NCBI RefSeq assembly: GCF_027925385.1 | Contig: NZ_AP027142.1 | Location: forward strand, 664,001 to 728,000 | Direction: 5' to 3' | Length of the DNA: 64,000 nucleotides | Origin: Methylocystis iwaonis | Lineage (GTDB): Bacteria > Pseudomonadota > Alphaproteobacteria > Rhizobiales > Beijerinckiaceae | Shown: piece after piece, positions 19,047 to 32,066 of the stretch | Layout: the number at the start of each line of letters is the position of its first letter | How positions within the stretch are numbered: position 1 is the first letter of the stretch | Translations under genes and position numbers: made by a program | The notes under the pieces: model-generated | The model's database searches: none | What the model was told of the DNA's origin: nothing | What the model saw: the letters and a program-made list of their open reading frames with translations, nothing else

Positions 19047-20219
19047 TCACCGCTCCAGAAAGAACCGAACCATCTCGCGCGACGCATTAGGTCCGCGTTG
19101 CTCAGTGTGAGAGCCTTCGGGCGCGCCACCTGACCATGCATGGCCCAACCCCTCGATGGCCCAATATTCCAATTGCGGAAGGCCGTTCACATCGGCGACA
19201 ACCGTGTGATTATATTCAAGCCCATTCGCCACTCCCTGCCGTAATGTTTCCTGATGGCCATGGGAAACGCCCGCTTGCGCCTCCGCGAGAATGAGTTCTG
19301 CATTCGTCGGATGGACCTTACGATCAGACGCACCGTGGAAAATAATCGTGCGCGCGCGGTCCCTGGCTTGCCGCCCGCCGTGCTGGGCAAATTTGCCGCT
19401 CATCGCGACGAAGGCGGAGGCTTGATCGGTCGCGACGCCATAGGCCAGCCCGGAGTGAATGCCTGCCCCGGCGTAGAGGTCGGGATAGGTCACGCTCATG
19501 ACCTCGGCCATCGCGCCGCCGGCGGAGAGGCCAGCAACGAAGACGCGTTCATGGTCGACGCCCATTTCTAAGATCAAGGCGCGGGTGAGGCCGGCGATAA
19601 TGCTCGGCTCCCCCGAACCACGGATCTGATGTTGCTGGTTGAACCAGTTCCAGCAGCCGAGCTGATTGGCGGTCATGGGCTGCTCGGGATAGGCGACGAT
19701 AAAACCATGCTCTTCGGCGAGACTGTTCATACGGGTCCCCACCGCGAAATCGTCCGAGTTCTGCGTGCACCCGTGCAGCATCACGACCAATGGCGCTCCG
19801 CCGCGCATCTTGCTCGGGACGTAGACCTTGTAAGGTCGGGTCCCCGCCTGACAGGCGAATGTGCGTGACAGATAGGATGCGCCGTCCGGCACATGCACAC
19901 GGGGCCTTTTGCCGAGCTTCGCGAGGGCCTCCGCCCCGAGGCCGAGGTTTGGAAGCTCGCCGCTGCGCAGGCGCTCCAAAGTCTCCCCGAGCGGCATTCG
20001 CAAGCCCCGCGCGAAAGTCGCGCCGCCCGGCGCGGCGTCGACCGGCGGTTCGATCCTCGGCGCGGTTCGAGCGGCCGGCTCTTGCGGCGCAGGCTGAGTG
20101 GCGGGGAGCGGGGGCTCCCCCGTGAGACCGTGCAACAGCATGCGAGTCGCTTCCGCGGGCGCCTGGTCACGGACCAACCGCATAGCCTTTTTCATCGTGT
20201 CGCCGAAGAACGATCCCAT
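19047..20219 (-). CDS. PHB depolymerase-family esterase
   Basis: A 390-residue alpha/beta hydrolase of the polyhydroxybutyrate depolymerase/feruloyl esterase family. The nucleophile is Ser232 in AGLSAGGAM, with an Asp in HGASDRKVHP and a His in GLGHAWSGG completing the triad. The first 110 residues are a Pro/Ala-rich extension with no signal peptide, so the protein is probably cytoplasmic and may act on stored PHB granules. AGGAG precedes the ATG by seven bases. It follows the CopG-type gene by 30 bases, so the two form an operon. Confidence 0.88.
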   Translation of the reverse strand: MGSFFGDTMKKAMRLVRDQAPAEATRMLLHGLTGEPPLPATQPAPQEPAARTAPRIEPPVDAAPGGATFARGLRMPLGETLERLRSGELPNLGLGAEALAKLGKRPRVHVPDGASYLSRTFACQAGTRPYKVYVPSKMRGGAPLVVMLHGCTQNSDDFAVGTRMNSLAEEHGFIVAYPEQPMTANQLGCWNWFNQQHQIRGSGEPSIIAGLTRALILEMGVDHERVFVAGLSAGGAMAEVMSVTYPDLYAGAGIHSGLAYGVATDQASAFVAMSGKFAQHGGRQARDRARTIIFHGASDRKVHPTNAELILAEAQAGVSHGHQETLRQGVANGLEYNHTVVADVNGLPQLEYWAIEGLGHAWSGGAPEGSHTEQRGPNASREMVRFFLER

Positions 20220-20249
20220 TGAGTGTCTCCTGCAGGGAAGGGGTAGCGT

Positions 20250-21715
<1,466 letters not shown>

Positions 21716-21717
21716 TA

Positions 21718-23322
21718 ATGGCCGTCAGCGCCAACCGACTCGAGATTTTGCAGATTGCCGACGCCGTCGCGCGCGAGAAGTCGATCGATCGCACGATCGT
21801 CATCGCCTCGATGGAGGATGCGCTGCAAAAGGCGGCGCGTTCGCGCTATGGCCAGGAGACCGAGGTGCGCGCAGAGATCAATCCGCGCACTGGCGAAGTG
21901 CGCTTCTCGCGCCTGCTGCTCGTCGTCGACAAGGTCGAGAACGACGCCACGCAGATTTCGATCGAGGACGCCCGCAAGCGCAATCCTGCGGCGCAGACCG
22001 GCGACTGGATTTCCGAGACGCTGCCGCCTTTCGACTTCGGCCGCATCGCCGCGCAGTCGGCCAAGCAGATCATCGTGCAGAAGGTGCGCGAGGCCGAGCG
22101 CGATCGCCAATATGAGGAATATAAGGACCGTATCGGCGAGATCGTGAGCGGCGTCGTCAAGCGCGTCGAATATGGCAATGTGATCATCGATCTCGGCCGC
22201 GGAGAAGGCATCATTCGCCGCGACGAGATGATCCCGCGCGAGATGTTCCGCCCCGGCGACCGCGTGCGCGCCTATGTCTATGACGTGCGGCGCGAGCAGC
22301 GCGGCCCGCAGATTTTCCTGTCGCGCACCCATCCGCAATTCATGGCGAAGCTCTTCAAGCAGGAAGTGCCGGAAATCTATGACGGCGTGATCGAGGTGAA
22401 GTCGGTCGCCCGCGATCCGGGCTCGCGCGCCAAGATCGCCGTGGTGTCGCGCGATTCGTCGATCGACCCGGTCGGCGCCTGCGTCGGCATGCGCGGCTCG
22501 CGCGTGCAGGCGGTGGTGCAGGAGCTGCAGGGCGAGCGTATCGACATTATCCCGTGGTCGGCGGACGCCGCGACTTTCATCGTCAATGCGCTGCAACCGG
22601 CGGAAGTGGTGAAGGTGGTTCTCGACGAAGATTCGTCGCGCATCGAAGTCGTCGTGCCCGACGACCAATTGTCTCTGGCCATCGGCCGCCGCGGCCAGAA
22701 TGTGCGTCTCGCCTCGCAGCTGACGGGCTGGGACATCGACATCATGACCGAGGCCGAAGAATCCGAGCGCCGCCAGAGAGAATTCGAGGAGCGCACGCGC
22801 GTCTTCATGTCGGCGATCGACGTCGACGAGGTTGTCGGCCGGCTGCTGGCGTCGGAAGGCTTCCGCTCGGTCGAGGAGCTGGCTTTCGTCGAGCTTCCCG
22901 AACTCGCCTCGATCGAAGGCTTCGACGAGGAGACGGCGGGCGAGATTCAGATGCGCGCGCGCAATTATCTCGAGCGCGTGGAGCAGGAGAACGAGAACCG
23001 CCGCAAGGAAATGGGCGTCTCCGACGAATTGCGCGAGATCGACGGCATGACCACCGCGATGCTGGTCAGGCTCGGCGAGAACGACGTGAAGTCGATGGAA
23101 GATTTCGCGGGCTGCGTGCCCGACGATCTCGTCGGCTGGACCGAGAAGAAGGACGGCGAGACCAAGAAGCACGACGGCTTCTTCACGGGCATCGATCTGT
23201 CGCGCGAAGAGGCGGAGGCGATGATCATGACCGCGCGCGTGCGCGCCGGCTGGATCGAGCAGCCCCAGGAAGCGGTCGACGCCGGCGAGGCGACCGAGGC
23301 GGCTGAGGCGGAGGGCGAATAA
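21718..23322 (+). CDS. nusA: Transcription termination/antitermination factor NusA
   Basis: A 534-residue protein with an N-terminal RNA polymerase-binding domain (about 1-130), an S1 domain ([20 protein letters not shown]), two KH domains ([31 protein letters not shown]) and acidic C-terminal repeats (about 350-520). It modulates pausing, termination and antitermination. The ATG at 21718 follows the rimP stop by two bases, with GAGGGAG upstream. The domain order and length are normal for alphaproteobacteria. Confidence 0.96.
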   Translation: MAVSANRLEILQIADAVAREKSIDRTIVIASMEDALQKAARSRYGQETEVRAEINPRTGEVRFSRLLLVVDKVENDATQISIEDARKRNPAAQTGDWISETLPPFDFGRIAAQSAKQIIVQKVREAERDRQYEEYKDRIGEIVSGVVKRVEYGNVIIDLGRGEGIIRRDEMIPREMFRPGDRVRAYVYDVRREQRGPQIFLSRTHPQFMAKLFKQEVPEIYDGVIEVKSVARDPGSRAKIAVVSRDSSIDPVGACVGMRGSRVQAVVQELQGERIDIIPWSADAATFIVNALQPAEVVKVVLDEDSSRIEVVVPDDQLSLAIGRRGQNVRLASQLTGWDIDIMTEAEESERRQREFEERTRVFMSAIDVDEVVGRLLASEGFRSVEELAFVELPELASIEGFDEETAGEIQMRARNYLERVEQENENRRKEMGVSDELREIDGMTTAMLVRLGENDVKSMEDFAGCVPDDLVGWTEKKDGETKKHDGFFTGIDLSREEAEAMIMTARVRAGWIEQPQEAVDAGEATEAAEAEGE

Positions 23323-23327
23323 GCACG

Positions 23328-24069
23328 GTGACGGCCTTGGCGAAAGAAGAGCGCGAGTCCGAGCGGACCTGCATCGTCACGCGGCGGCGAGAGCCGCCGG
23401 AGGCGATGATCCGCTTCGTGCGCGGGCCCGATGGGGTCATTGCGCCGGACATTCGCGCGCGTCTGCCGGGCCGGGGGGTGTGGGTCGGCGCGTGCGCCGC
23501 GCTGGTCGCGGAGGCGGCGAAGAAGCGCATGTTCGCGCGCAGCCTCAAGGAGCAGGTGGAAACCCCGCCGCAACTCGCGGAGGACGTCGATCGCCTGCTC
23601 GAAGCTGATTGCCTGCAGATGCTGGCGCTCGCCAACAAGGCGGGCGCGGTGACGGCGGGTTTCAACAAGGTCGCGGATTTGCTCGAGAAGGGCGCCGTCG
23701 GCGCGCTCCTCGAGGCGCGCGACGGCGGCGCCGACGGCAAGCGCAAGCTGCGACAAAGCGCGCGCCGGGGCGAGGTCGCGACGAATCGGGAAAACGATGG
23801 CGTTCCACCGATCATAGGCTTATTTACGTCGAGCCAATTGGATTTGGCTTTAGGTCGCACAAATGTGATACATGCAGCGGTCGCCTCTGGCGGACCGGGC
23901 ACGAGTTTTCTTTCGCGGTGCCGTCGGCTGGCGGCTTATAGGGGCATGACGCTGGACGGCGCGCCCCTCGCGGCGCAGATGATGCGGGATGAACAACCGG
24001 ACGCTGGCGAGCGGCCGGACGAGACTGTGGAAAAAAGCGGGTCGGAAGCGGCCGAGGATCGGAAGCTGG

Positions 24070-24077
<8 letters not shown>
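23328..24077 (+). CDS. YlxR-domain RNA-binding protein
   Basis: A 249-residue protein with an N-terminal YlxR/DUF448 domain (RTCIVTRR, then RFVR and LPGRGVWV) and a following L7Ae-like region (about 90-175, with [17 protein letters not shown]). The last 70 residues are variable. Such two-domain proteins are usually found between nusA and infB and are thought to bind RNA. The start is a GTG six bases after the nusA stop. Its 3' end overlaps the infB start by eight bases. Bases near 23800-23900 are somewhat less GC-rich than the neighbours. Confidence 0.85.
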
Positions 24078-26724
<2,647 letters not shown>

Positions 26725-26756
26725 CAGGGCCGCTCCGAGAACGCCCGCGCCTTCGC

Positions 26757-26835
26757 GTCATTGCGGGGAGCAAAGCGACGAAGCAATCCAGAGCCGATGG
26801 CGCTTTTCTGGATTGCTTCGCTTCGCTCGTAACGG
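26757..26835. repeat. Family A palindromic repeat, copy 5
   Basis: A 79-bp copy (GTCATTGCGGGG...GCTCGTAACG) with more changes than other copies at its right end. It lies inside the infB-rbfA gap, so it is transcribed within the operon and could act as an RNA processing or partial termination site. Confidence 0.8.
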
Positions 26836-26871
26836 CGTTCGCCAAGCGACATTGAGATCAGAAACATAGCC

Positions 26872-27294
26872 ATGTCCCGATCCCATCATTCAGCCGGCTC
26901 CGCGCCGTCGCAGCGCATGCTGCGCGTGGGAGAGCTCGTGCGCCATTCCATGGCGCGGATGCTCGCGCGCGGCGATATCAACGACCCCGTGCTCGAAAAG
27001 CATGTGGTCACGGTCGCGCGCGTGAAGATGAGCCCCGACCTCAAGCTCGCGACGATCTTCGTCATGCCGCTCGGCGGCAAGGACGAGCCGGAGGTCATCG
27101 CCGCGCTCGACCGCCACAAGAAATTCCTGCGCGGCGAGATCGCGCATGAGCTGAACCTGAAATTTGCGCCGGACATCCGTTTCCGCATCGACGACAGCTT
27201 CGACACTGTGTCGCGCATCGACGCGATCCTCAATTCCGAGCGCGTCAAGCGCGACCTCGAAGCGTCGGACGACGACGCTCAGGACAACGCCTGA
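26872..27294 (+). CDS. rbfA: 30S ribosome-binding factor RbfA
   Basis: A 140-residue KH-like protein that binds immature 30S subunits. The [14 protein letters not shown] start, the [18 protein letters not shown] strand region and the [17 protein letters not shown] end are characteristic of RbfA. It has an acidic C-terminal tail. It lies between infB and truB in conserved order; the 147-bp gap to infB contains a family A repeat. Confidence 0.95.
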   Translation: MSRSHHSAGSAPSQRMLRVGELVRHSMARMLARGDINDPVLEKHVVTVARVKMSPDLKLATIFVMPLGGKDEPEVIAALDRHKKFLRGEIAHELNLKFAPDIRFRIDDSFDTVSRIDAILNSERVKRDLEASDDDAQDNA

Positions 27295-27302
27295 AGAAGA
27301 TC

Positions 27303-28205
27303 ATGAGTCAGAAAAGATCCAATCGCGCCGTCGTCGACGGCTGGGTGGTGCTCGACAAGCCCGTGGGCCTCACCTCCACGCAGGCGGTCTCGCGCCTGAA
27401 GCGCATTTACAACGCCCAGAAGGCCGGCCACGCCGGCACCCTCGATCCGCTGGCGTCGGGCATCCTCCCCGTCGCCTTCGGCGAGGCGACCAAGACCGTT
27501 CCTTTCGTGCAGGACGGTGAGAAAGCCTATCGCTTTACCGTGCGCTGGGGCGCCGAGAGCAACACCGACGATTCCGACGGCGAGATCACGCGCACCAGCG
27601 AGAAGCGGCCTGAGCGCGCCGAGATCGAGGGGCTCATGCCGCAGTTTCTGGGCGACATTCTCCAGACGCCGCCGCAGTTTTCGGCCATCAAGATCGCCGG
27701 CGCCCGCGCCTATGATCTGGCGCGCGATGGCGCGCAGGTGGACCTCAAGGCTCGCGCCGTTACCATCCATTCGCTGACGATCGAGGCCTTTTCCCCGGGG
27801 GAGACCGTCTTCTTCATGGAATGCGGCAAGGGCGCCTATGTGCGCGCGATCGCCCGCGACCTCGGGCGGCTGATGGGCTGCTACGGCCACGTCACGGCGC
27901 TGCGCCGCACGCGCGTCGGGCCCTTCATCGAAGAAGATTCCTACACGCTGGACGAGATCGAAGCGCAGGGCATGGCGGCGGATGCGATGCTTTCCGTCGA
28001 GGCGGGCCTTTCGGAGCTTCCCTGCGTTGTCGTCGATCGCGATACGGCGGCGCGGCTGCGGCGCGGCGGCTCGGTGATCCTGCGCGGCCGCGACGCGCCG
28101 GCGGAAGGCGTTGTCTATGCGGCCTGCGGTGGCGTGCCGGTGGCTTTCGGCGAGGTTATCGAGGGCGCGTTGGAGCCCGCGCGCGTGTTCAACCTGCCGT
28201 TTTGA
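27303..28205 (+). CDS. truB: tRNA pseudouridine(55) synthase TruB
   Basis: A 300-residue enzyme that makes pseudouridine 55 in the T-loop of tRNAs. The catalytic Asp48 is in AGHAGTLDPLASG, and the KGAYVRAIARDLG block is present. The ATG is eight bases after the rbfA stop. In many alphaproteobacteria rpsO and pnp come next; here they do not, and a small coiled-coil gene and murI follow. Confidence 0.96.
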   Translation: MSQKRSNRAVVDGWVVLDKPVGLTSTQAVSRLKRIYNAQKAGHAGTLDPLASGILPVAFGEATKTVPFVQDGEKAYRFTVRWGAESNTDDSDGEITRTSEKRPERAEIEGLMPQFLGDILQTPPQFSAIKIAGARAYDLARDGAQVDLKARAVTIHSLTIEAFSPGETVFFMECGKGAYVRAIARDLGRLMGCYGHVTALRRTRVGPFIEEDSYTLDEIEAQGMAADAMLSVEAGLSELPCVVVDRDTAARLRRGGSVILRGRDAPAEGVVYAACGGVPVAFGEVIEGALEPARVFNLPF

Positions 28206-28320
28206 TCGGCTCGGCGCACTGCGCATCTGAAATATGTGAAGCCGTCGCGCCGCCCGGCCCTTGCGCGCTCTCGAGAAAGCGGAAGGCCTGCAAGGGGCTT
28301 AGTCCGCAATTCCGACTAAA

Positions 28321-28346
28321 CGGGACGGCCCCAAGCTGTCGTCCCG
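28321..28346 (+). other. Hairpin after truB
   Basis: CGGGACG and CGTCCCG form a perfect 7-bp stem around 12 bases, about 115 bases after truB. There is no T-run, so it is not a clear intrinsic terminator. It may stabilise the 3' end of the long operon transcript. Confidence 0.35.
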
Positions 28347-28375
28347 ACTTAAATCCAAGACTATTTGAGCCTGTT

Positions 28376-28403
28376 TTGAGGTCGCGCCGATATCAGCTAT
28401 ATT
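28376..28403 (+). promoter_or_regulatory. Candidate promoter of the coiled-coil gene
   Basis: TTGAGG at 28376-28381 and TATATT at 28398-28403 are separated by 16 bases, a good sigma-70 match in otherwise GC-rich DNA. Transcription would start near 28410, about 40 bases before the ATG at 28448. Confidence 0.5.
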
Positions 28404-28447
28404 GGAGGCGTGGAAAACACTTTGGCGTCGAGTGGAGCCGCCAGCCG

Positions 28448-28750
28448 ATGGCCGACGAACAAGACAATCTGGTCCTGCATCTGCTCCGCGAGATGCGCGC
28501 CAATATGGCGACCAAGGAAGATATCGCCGACCTGCGCGCCGAGGTGCATTCCCTACGCGCGGACGTCGCATCAGACATCCACACGCTGGATGAGAAAATC
28601 AGCGTCACGCGCAAAGAATTAAGCGATCAGATCGTTGGGCTGCGTCGCGCCGTTGTGGAATATCACTCGGCCGTCATTGGTCACGGCGTCATCATTAGCG
28701 AGCTTGAAGCGCGCTTGCGCCGAGTGGAGCAGCAGCTCAATCTGCAGTGA
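28448..28750 (+). CDS. Small coiled-coil protein
   Basis: A 100-residue protein made almost wholly of heptad-like helices (DIADLRAEVHSLRADVASDI, then EARLRRVEQQL). Similar short coiled-coil proteins are common in Rhizobiales, with no assigned role. It has no signal or membrane segment. The ATG at 28448 was chosen because the preceding in-frame sequence lies upstream of the candidate promoter. It is probably a single-gene transcript, followed by murI after 116 bases. Confidence 0.65.
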   Translation: MADEQDNLVLHLLREMRANMATKEDIADLRAEVHSLRADVASDIHTLDEKISVTRKELSDQIVGLRRAVVEYHSAVIGHGVIISELEARLRRVEQQLNLQ

Positions 28751-28866
28751 GCACAGGCTTTCCACCGACATTCCATCCTTGGAAGCGCAGCGAAAAATCG
28801 CGTCGACGTCGGCGAGCAACACGGGATGGAGTTGGTAGATTTGCCGATACTTTTTGACAACTGCCG

Positions 28867-29673
28867 ATGACCCGACGTCCAAAAATCCTCGTCTTCGACT
28901 CCGGCCTCGGCGGCCTCACCGTCTTCTCCGAGATCATCAAGCTGCGGCCCGGCGCGGATTACGTCTATTGCGCTGACGATGCGGGCTTCCCCTATGGCGG
29001 TTGGAAAGAGCCCGACCTCGTAAAGCGCGTCGCGCAGGTGATGCAGGAGCTCATCTCCAAACACGCGCCGGATATGGATATGGTCGTCATCGCCTGTAAT
29101 ACGGCCTCGACCATCGTGCTGCCGGCGCTGCGGGACCACTGGCCGCACATCCCCTTCGTTGGCACGGTCCCGGCCATCAAGCCGGCGGCGGAGCGCTCGC
29201 GCTCGCATCTGATTTCCGTGCTCGGCACGCCCGGCACGGTGGCGCGGGATTACACGCAGAACCTCATTGCGCAATTTGCCGCGCATTGCCGCGTGACGCT
29301 CGTCGGCTCGGCCATGCTGGCGCGGCTTGCCGAAGCAAGGATGCAGGGGCAGGGCGTCTGCGACGAGGATATCGGCGCCGAAATCGCCCCCTGCTTCAAG
29401 GAGGAGGGCGGCGCGCGCACCGACGCCGTCGTGCTCGCCTGCACCCATTATCCGCTGCTCATCGAGGATTTTCGCCGCCTCGCGCCCTGGCCCGTCGACT
29501 GGATCGACCCGGCGCCGGCGATTGCGCGGCGCGTGGATCAATTGCTGCGGGACGCGGGCTATGAGGAGACTTTCGCCGCGACGGGGCAGGCAAGCGCGGT
29601 GTTCACCAGCGGGGCGAAACCCGACGCGCAATTGCGCGCCGCGCTTGCGCGCTATGGCTTGGTCGCCACCTGA
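28867..29673 (+). CDS. murI: Glutamate racemase MurI
   Basis: A 268-residue cofactor-independent racemase that supplies D-glutamate for peptidoglycan. The catalytic pair is Cys77 (IACNTAST) and Cys192 (LACTHYPL); Asp11 in FDSGLGG is present. The length is normal. The last 22 bases overlap the 3' end of the convergent di-heme peroxidase gene. The ribosome binding site is weak. Confidence 0.94.
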   Translation: MTRRPKILVFDSGLGGLTVFSEIIKLRPGADYVYCADDAGFPYGGWKEPDLVKRVAQVMQELISKHAPDMDMVVIACNTASTIVLPALRDHWPHIPFVGTVPAIKPAAERSRSHLISVLGTPGTVARDYTQNLIAQFAAHCRVTLVGSAMLARLAEARMQGQGVCDEDIGAEIAPCFKEEGGARTDAVVLACTHYPLLIEDFRRLAPWPVDWIDPAPAIARRVDQLLRDAGYEETFAATGQASAVFTSGAKPDAQLRAALARYGLVAT

Positions 29674-30878
29674 GGCTTGTCGGTCAGCGTTTCGAGGAAA
29701 GCGACGATCGCGTCGATATCTTTCTCGGAGAGACGCGGCTTCTGCCCTTCCTTACGGTCGTAAGGCGCTTCTTTCGTGTTCACATTAGCGCGATATTCGG
29801 CCGGCAGATCGTTGAACTTTTCCGCCTTGGGGTACCAGCGCGCCGGATCGGTGTCGCGCGTCGCATAGAAGGCGACGACGTCGCGCAGCTTCGTGAATGC
29901 GCCATTGTGCAAGTAAGGGCCGGTCACGGCGACGTTTCGCAGGGTCGGCACTTTGAAGGCCCCGCAGACGCTGCCGACATCGAAGCCCGCAGGCGCCAGC
30001 TTCTCGAGGCCCGGTCGCTTGCACAGGCCGAGGTCGGGCGCATTCGCCGTGGCCACGATCGCCGCGTTCTTCGGCGCGCCCAGCGCGTCATAGGTGTAGT
30101 CGGTGAAAAGCCAATCTTTCGGGTCGCGCGAGTCTTCCTTGCCGACGTGGCAGGCGAGGCAATTGCCTTTCTTGGGGTCTTTGAAAAGCGCGAAGCCTTT
30201 CTTCTCGATCGCCGTCAGTTCCGCCTTGCCGCGCAGATAGTCGTCGAACTTCGAGGCGAAGGGATGGAAGCGCGCGCTCGACTCATAGGCGACGACGGCC
30301 TGCGCGAGCTTCTCGAATGCGGCGTCGGGATTGTCGAAGATCTTCTCGCCGTAGACTTCCTTCACGAGCGACGCGTAAGCGCCGTCGCGGATCGCCTCCA
30401 CAGCGAAACGCTTGGAGGGCGCGTTCATCTCCAGCGGATCGAGCAGGGGGCCTTCGAACTGCGCCAAGAGGTCGTTGGCGCGCCCGTCGAGGAATTGGCC
30501 CCCCGCGGGGACTTTCTCGACCTTGCCCGTCTCCTCGTCCTTGTCGTCGATGAAGCCGAAGGGCGGCGCGAGAGAGGCGTAGAGGATCGTCGGGGTATTG
30601 CGTTTGCCGAGCGAATTGGGCTGTGAGCCGCGCGCGACGGCTGGGACCGGCGAGCCGTTGGAGCCCTGGAAGGCGGTCGCCGCATCATGGCAGGAGGCGC
30701 AGGAGACGCCGGCGGGGCGGGAGAGGGTCTTATCCTCGAAAACGCGCTTTCCCAGGCGCTCGACAGGCGTTAGGCCCGCCTCGTCGGAGTCGAGCGCCAT
30801 GGCGCCGCTAGGGGCGAGCCAAGTGAGCGCGGCAAGCGCAAAAATCAGGGCCCGGCCTTTGGAATAATGGGGAAGCAT
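29652..30878 (-). CDS. Di-heme cytochrome c peroxidase (MauG/CcpA family)
   Basis: A 408-residue periplasmic protein with a cleavable signal ending near Ala-Met-Ala. Two c-heme sites are visible, CASCH (Cys60, Cys63, His64) and CLACH (Cys240, Cys243, His244). The arrangement fits bacterial di-heme peroxidases, which reduce hydrogen peroxide with electrons from cytochrome c; MauG-like maturation activity is possible. Two extra cysteines near 310 and 330 might form a disulfide. I use Met at 30878; the frame is open 20 codons further but without a signal-like start. Confidence 0.88.
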   Translation of the reverse strand: MLPHYSKGRALIFALAALTWLAPSGAMALDSDEAGLTPVERLGKRVFEDKTLSRPAGVSCASCHDAATAFQGSNGSPVPAVARGSQPNSLGKRNTPTILYASLAPPFGFIDDKDEETGKVEKVPAGGQFLDGRANDLLAQFEGPLLDPLEMNAPSKRFAVEAIRDGAYASLVKEVYGEKIFDNPDAAFEKLAQAVVAYESSARFHPFASKFDDYLRGKAELTAIEKKGFALFKDPKKGNCLACHVGKEDSRDPKDWLFTDYTYDALGAPKNAAIVATANAPDLGLCKRPGLEKLAPAGFDVGSVCGAFKVPTLRNVAVTGPYLHNGAFTKLRDVVAFYATRDTDPARWYPKAEKFNDLPAEYRANVNTKEAPYDRKEGQKPRLSEKDIDAIVAFLETLTDKPQVATKP

Positions 30879-31030
30879 CGCCGCTCGCGTCGTAAACTGC
30901 CTAGCTCGATAGTAGGAAGAGCGCGTCGGGCGCGTCAATTTGGATAGCTTACATTCGTTCCAGATAGGACTGCGCTTTGTCGTCGCGCCTCGCGCCCTGG
31001 GTGATACGAGATCCGCTTGATTGGCTCGGT

Positions 31031-31134
31031 GTCATTCCCGACGCTCGCAAAGCGAGCGATCGGGAATCCAGAGCAAAACCAGCGCTTTTGTGGCTCTGGA
31101 TTCCCGGTCTGGCTTTCAGCCCGCCGGGAATGAC
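31031..31134. repeat. Family C palindromic repeat, copy 1
   Basis: A 104-bp element with ends GTCATTCCCG and CGGGAATGAC and inner arms AATCCAGAGC / GCTCTGGATT. Each side arm can form its own hairpin (GCTCGCAAAGCGAGC on the left). It is in the opposite orientation to the copies at 44845 and 54365. The gap 30879-31201 holds only this element and presumed promoters. Confidence 0.88.
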
Positions 31135-31201
31135 ATCCCCGAATGCGAGCTGTTCAAACAGAAATGGTATCGGATGGGAACCGCCAATTAGGAAGACTTG
31201 A

Positions 31202-31582
31202 ATGCGCAAAACGAACCTCATGTCGATTTGCCTGCTGGCGGCGTTCTGGGTCCTCCCTGCCGCCGCCGATGACTGTTCCGATCTCGAGGCGCAGGAGGCC
31301 AAGGTCGCCGCAGCGAAGAATTGCGGCGAGGCTCACAAGCTTTATGAGGCCTGTCTTTGGGGATCGACCGCCGACATTCAGCGGGGCTCAATGGTGACGG
31401 AGACTTGCGAAAAAGCCTTTCTGTCGAGCCTGAAACCCGCCCAGCAGAAAAGCTACAGCCGGAAAAAAGACGCCTGCGCAAAAAAATATCGCAACCAGTC
31501 CGGCACGATGTATCGTTCGATGGAAGCAGTGTGCGCGGCCGACGCGGCGCATGATTATTGGAAGAAATACGGAACGAAATAA
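31202..31582 (+). CDS. Small secreted protein with six cysteines
   Basis: A 126-residue protein with a signal peptide cleaved near Ala-Ala-Ala-Asp (about residue 22). The mature part has six cysteines at 25, 41, 51, 69, 92 and 111, enough for three disulfides, and is helical and Lys/Ala-rich. I do not recognise a family. AGGAAG lies six bases before the ATG. A strong terminator follows the stop, so it is probably a single-gene unit. The location is likely periplasmic. Confidence 0.7.
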   Translation: MRKTNLMSICLLAAFWVLPAAADDCSDLEAQEAKVAAAKNCGEAHKLYEACLWGSTADIQRGSMVTETCEKAFLSSLKPAQQKSYSRKKDACAKKYRNQSGTMYRSMEAVCAADAAHDYWKKYGTK

Positions 31583-31590
31583 GCAAAAAG

Positions 31591-31619
31591 AAAGGCGGCC
31601 GGTTGGTCGGCCGCCTTTT
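31591..31619. terminator. Bidirectional intrinsic terminator
   Basis: AAAGGCGGCC pairs perfectly with GGCCGCCTTT around an eight-base loop, with TTTT on the plus side and a T-run on the minus side (CTTTTTG on the opposite strand). It lies between the convergent secreted-protein gene and the CsbD-family gene and should end both transcripts. Confidence 0.85.
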
Positions 31620-31622
31620 GCT

Positions 31623-31823
31623 TCAGTGCAAGGTCTTCAGCCAATCGTCGACGTTGCGCTTCGCCTGATCCTTGCCAATTCCATATTTTTCCTGGATCTT
31701 GCCTTCAAAGACTTCGCGGCTGCCTTCCATCTTATCGATCTCGTCGTCGGTGAGCTGCCCCCATTGTTCCTTGATCTTGCCTTTGAATTGCTTCCAGTTG
31801 CCTTCAATGCGGTTCCAATCCAT
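31623..31823 (-). CDS. CsbD-family stress protein
   Basis: A 66-residue hydrophilic protein of the CsbD/YjbJ family: MDWNRIEGNWKQFKGKIKE at the start and GKIQEKYGIGKDQAKRNVDDW at the end. Such proteins are abundant and induced by general or osmotic stress; the biochemical role is unknown. AGGAG lies seven bases before the chosen ATG; a longer in-frame extension is rejected because it lacks family similarity. Confidence 0.88.
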   Translation of the reverse strand: MDWNRIEGNWKQFKGKIKEQWGQLTDDEIDKMEGSREVFEGKIQEKYGIGKDQAKRNVDDWLKTLH

Positions 31824-32066
31824 GTCGGGTCTCCTGATCGCTTGGCGGGCTCTTGGGACGCCGCCGATGGGCCCAAAACGCATGCGCCGCGGCGACGTTC
31901 CGGCGGCAGCTGGGCTTAAGAGGCGAATAACCGCCACAATTTATGGTTTCGATTCGGAAAACGAATGAGCCGGATTGGCCCGCGCCAGATTTGGTCAGCG
32001 CCGAGATCGGCTTTTGGAATAGCGCCGCGAACAGGGCGGCGCGCGACGTCAGCTAAGTGAGTAGCC

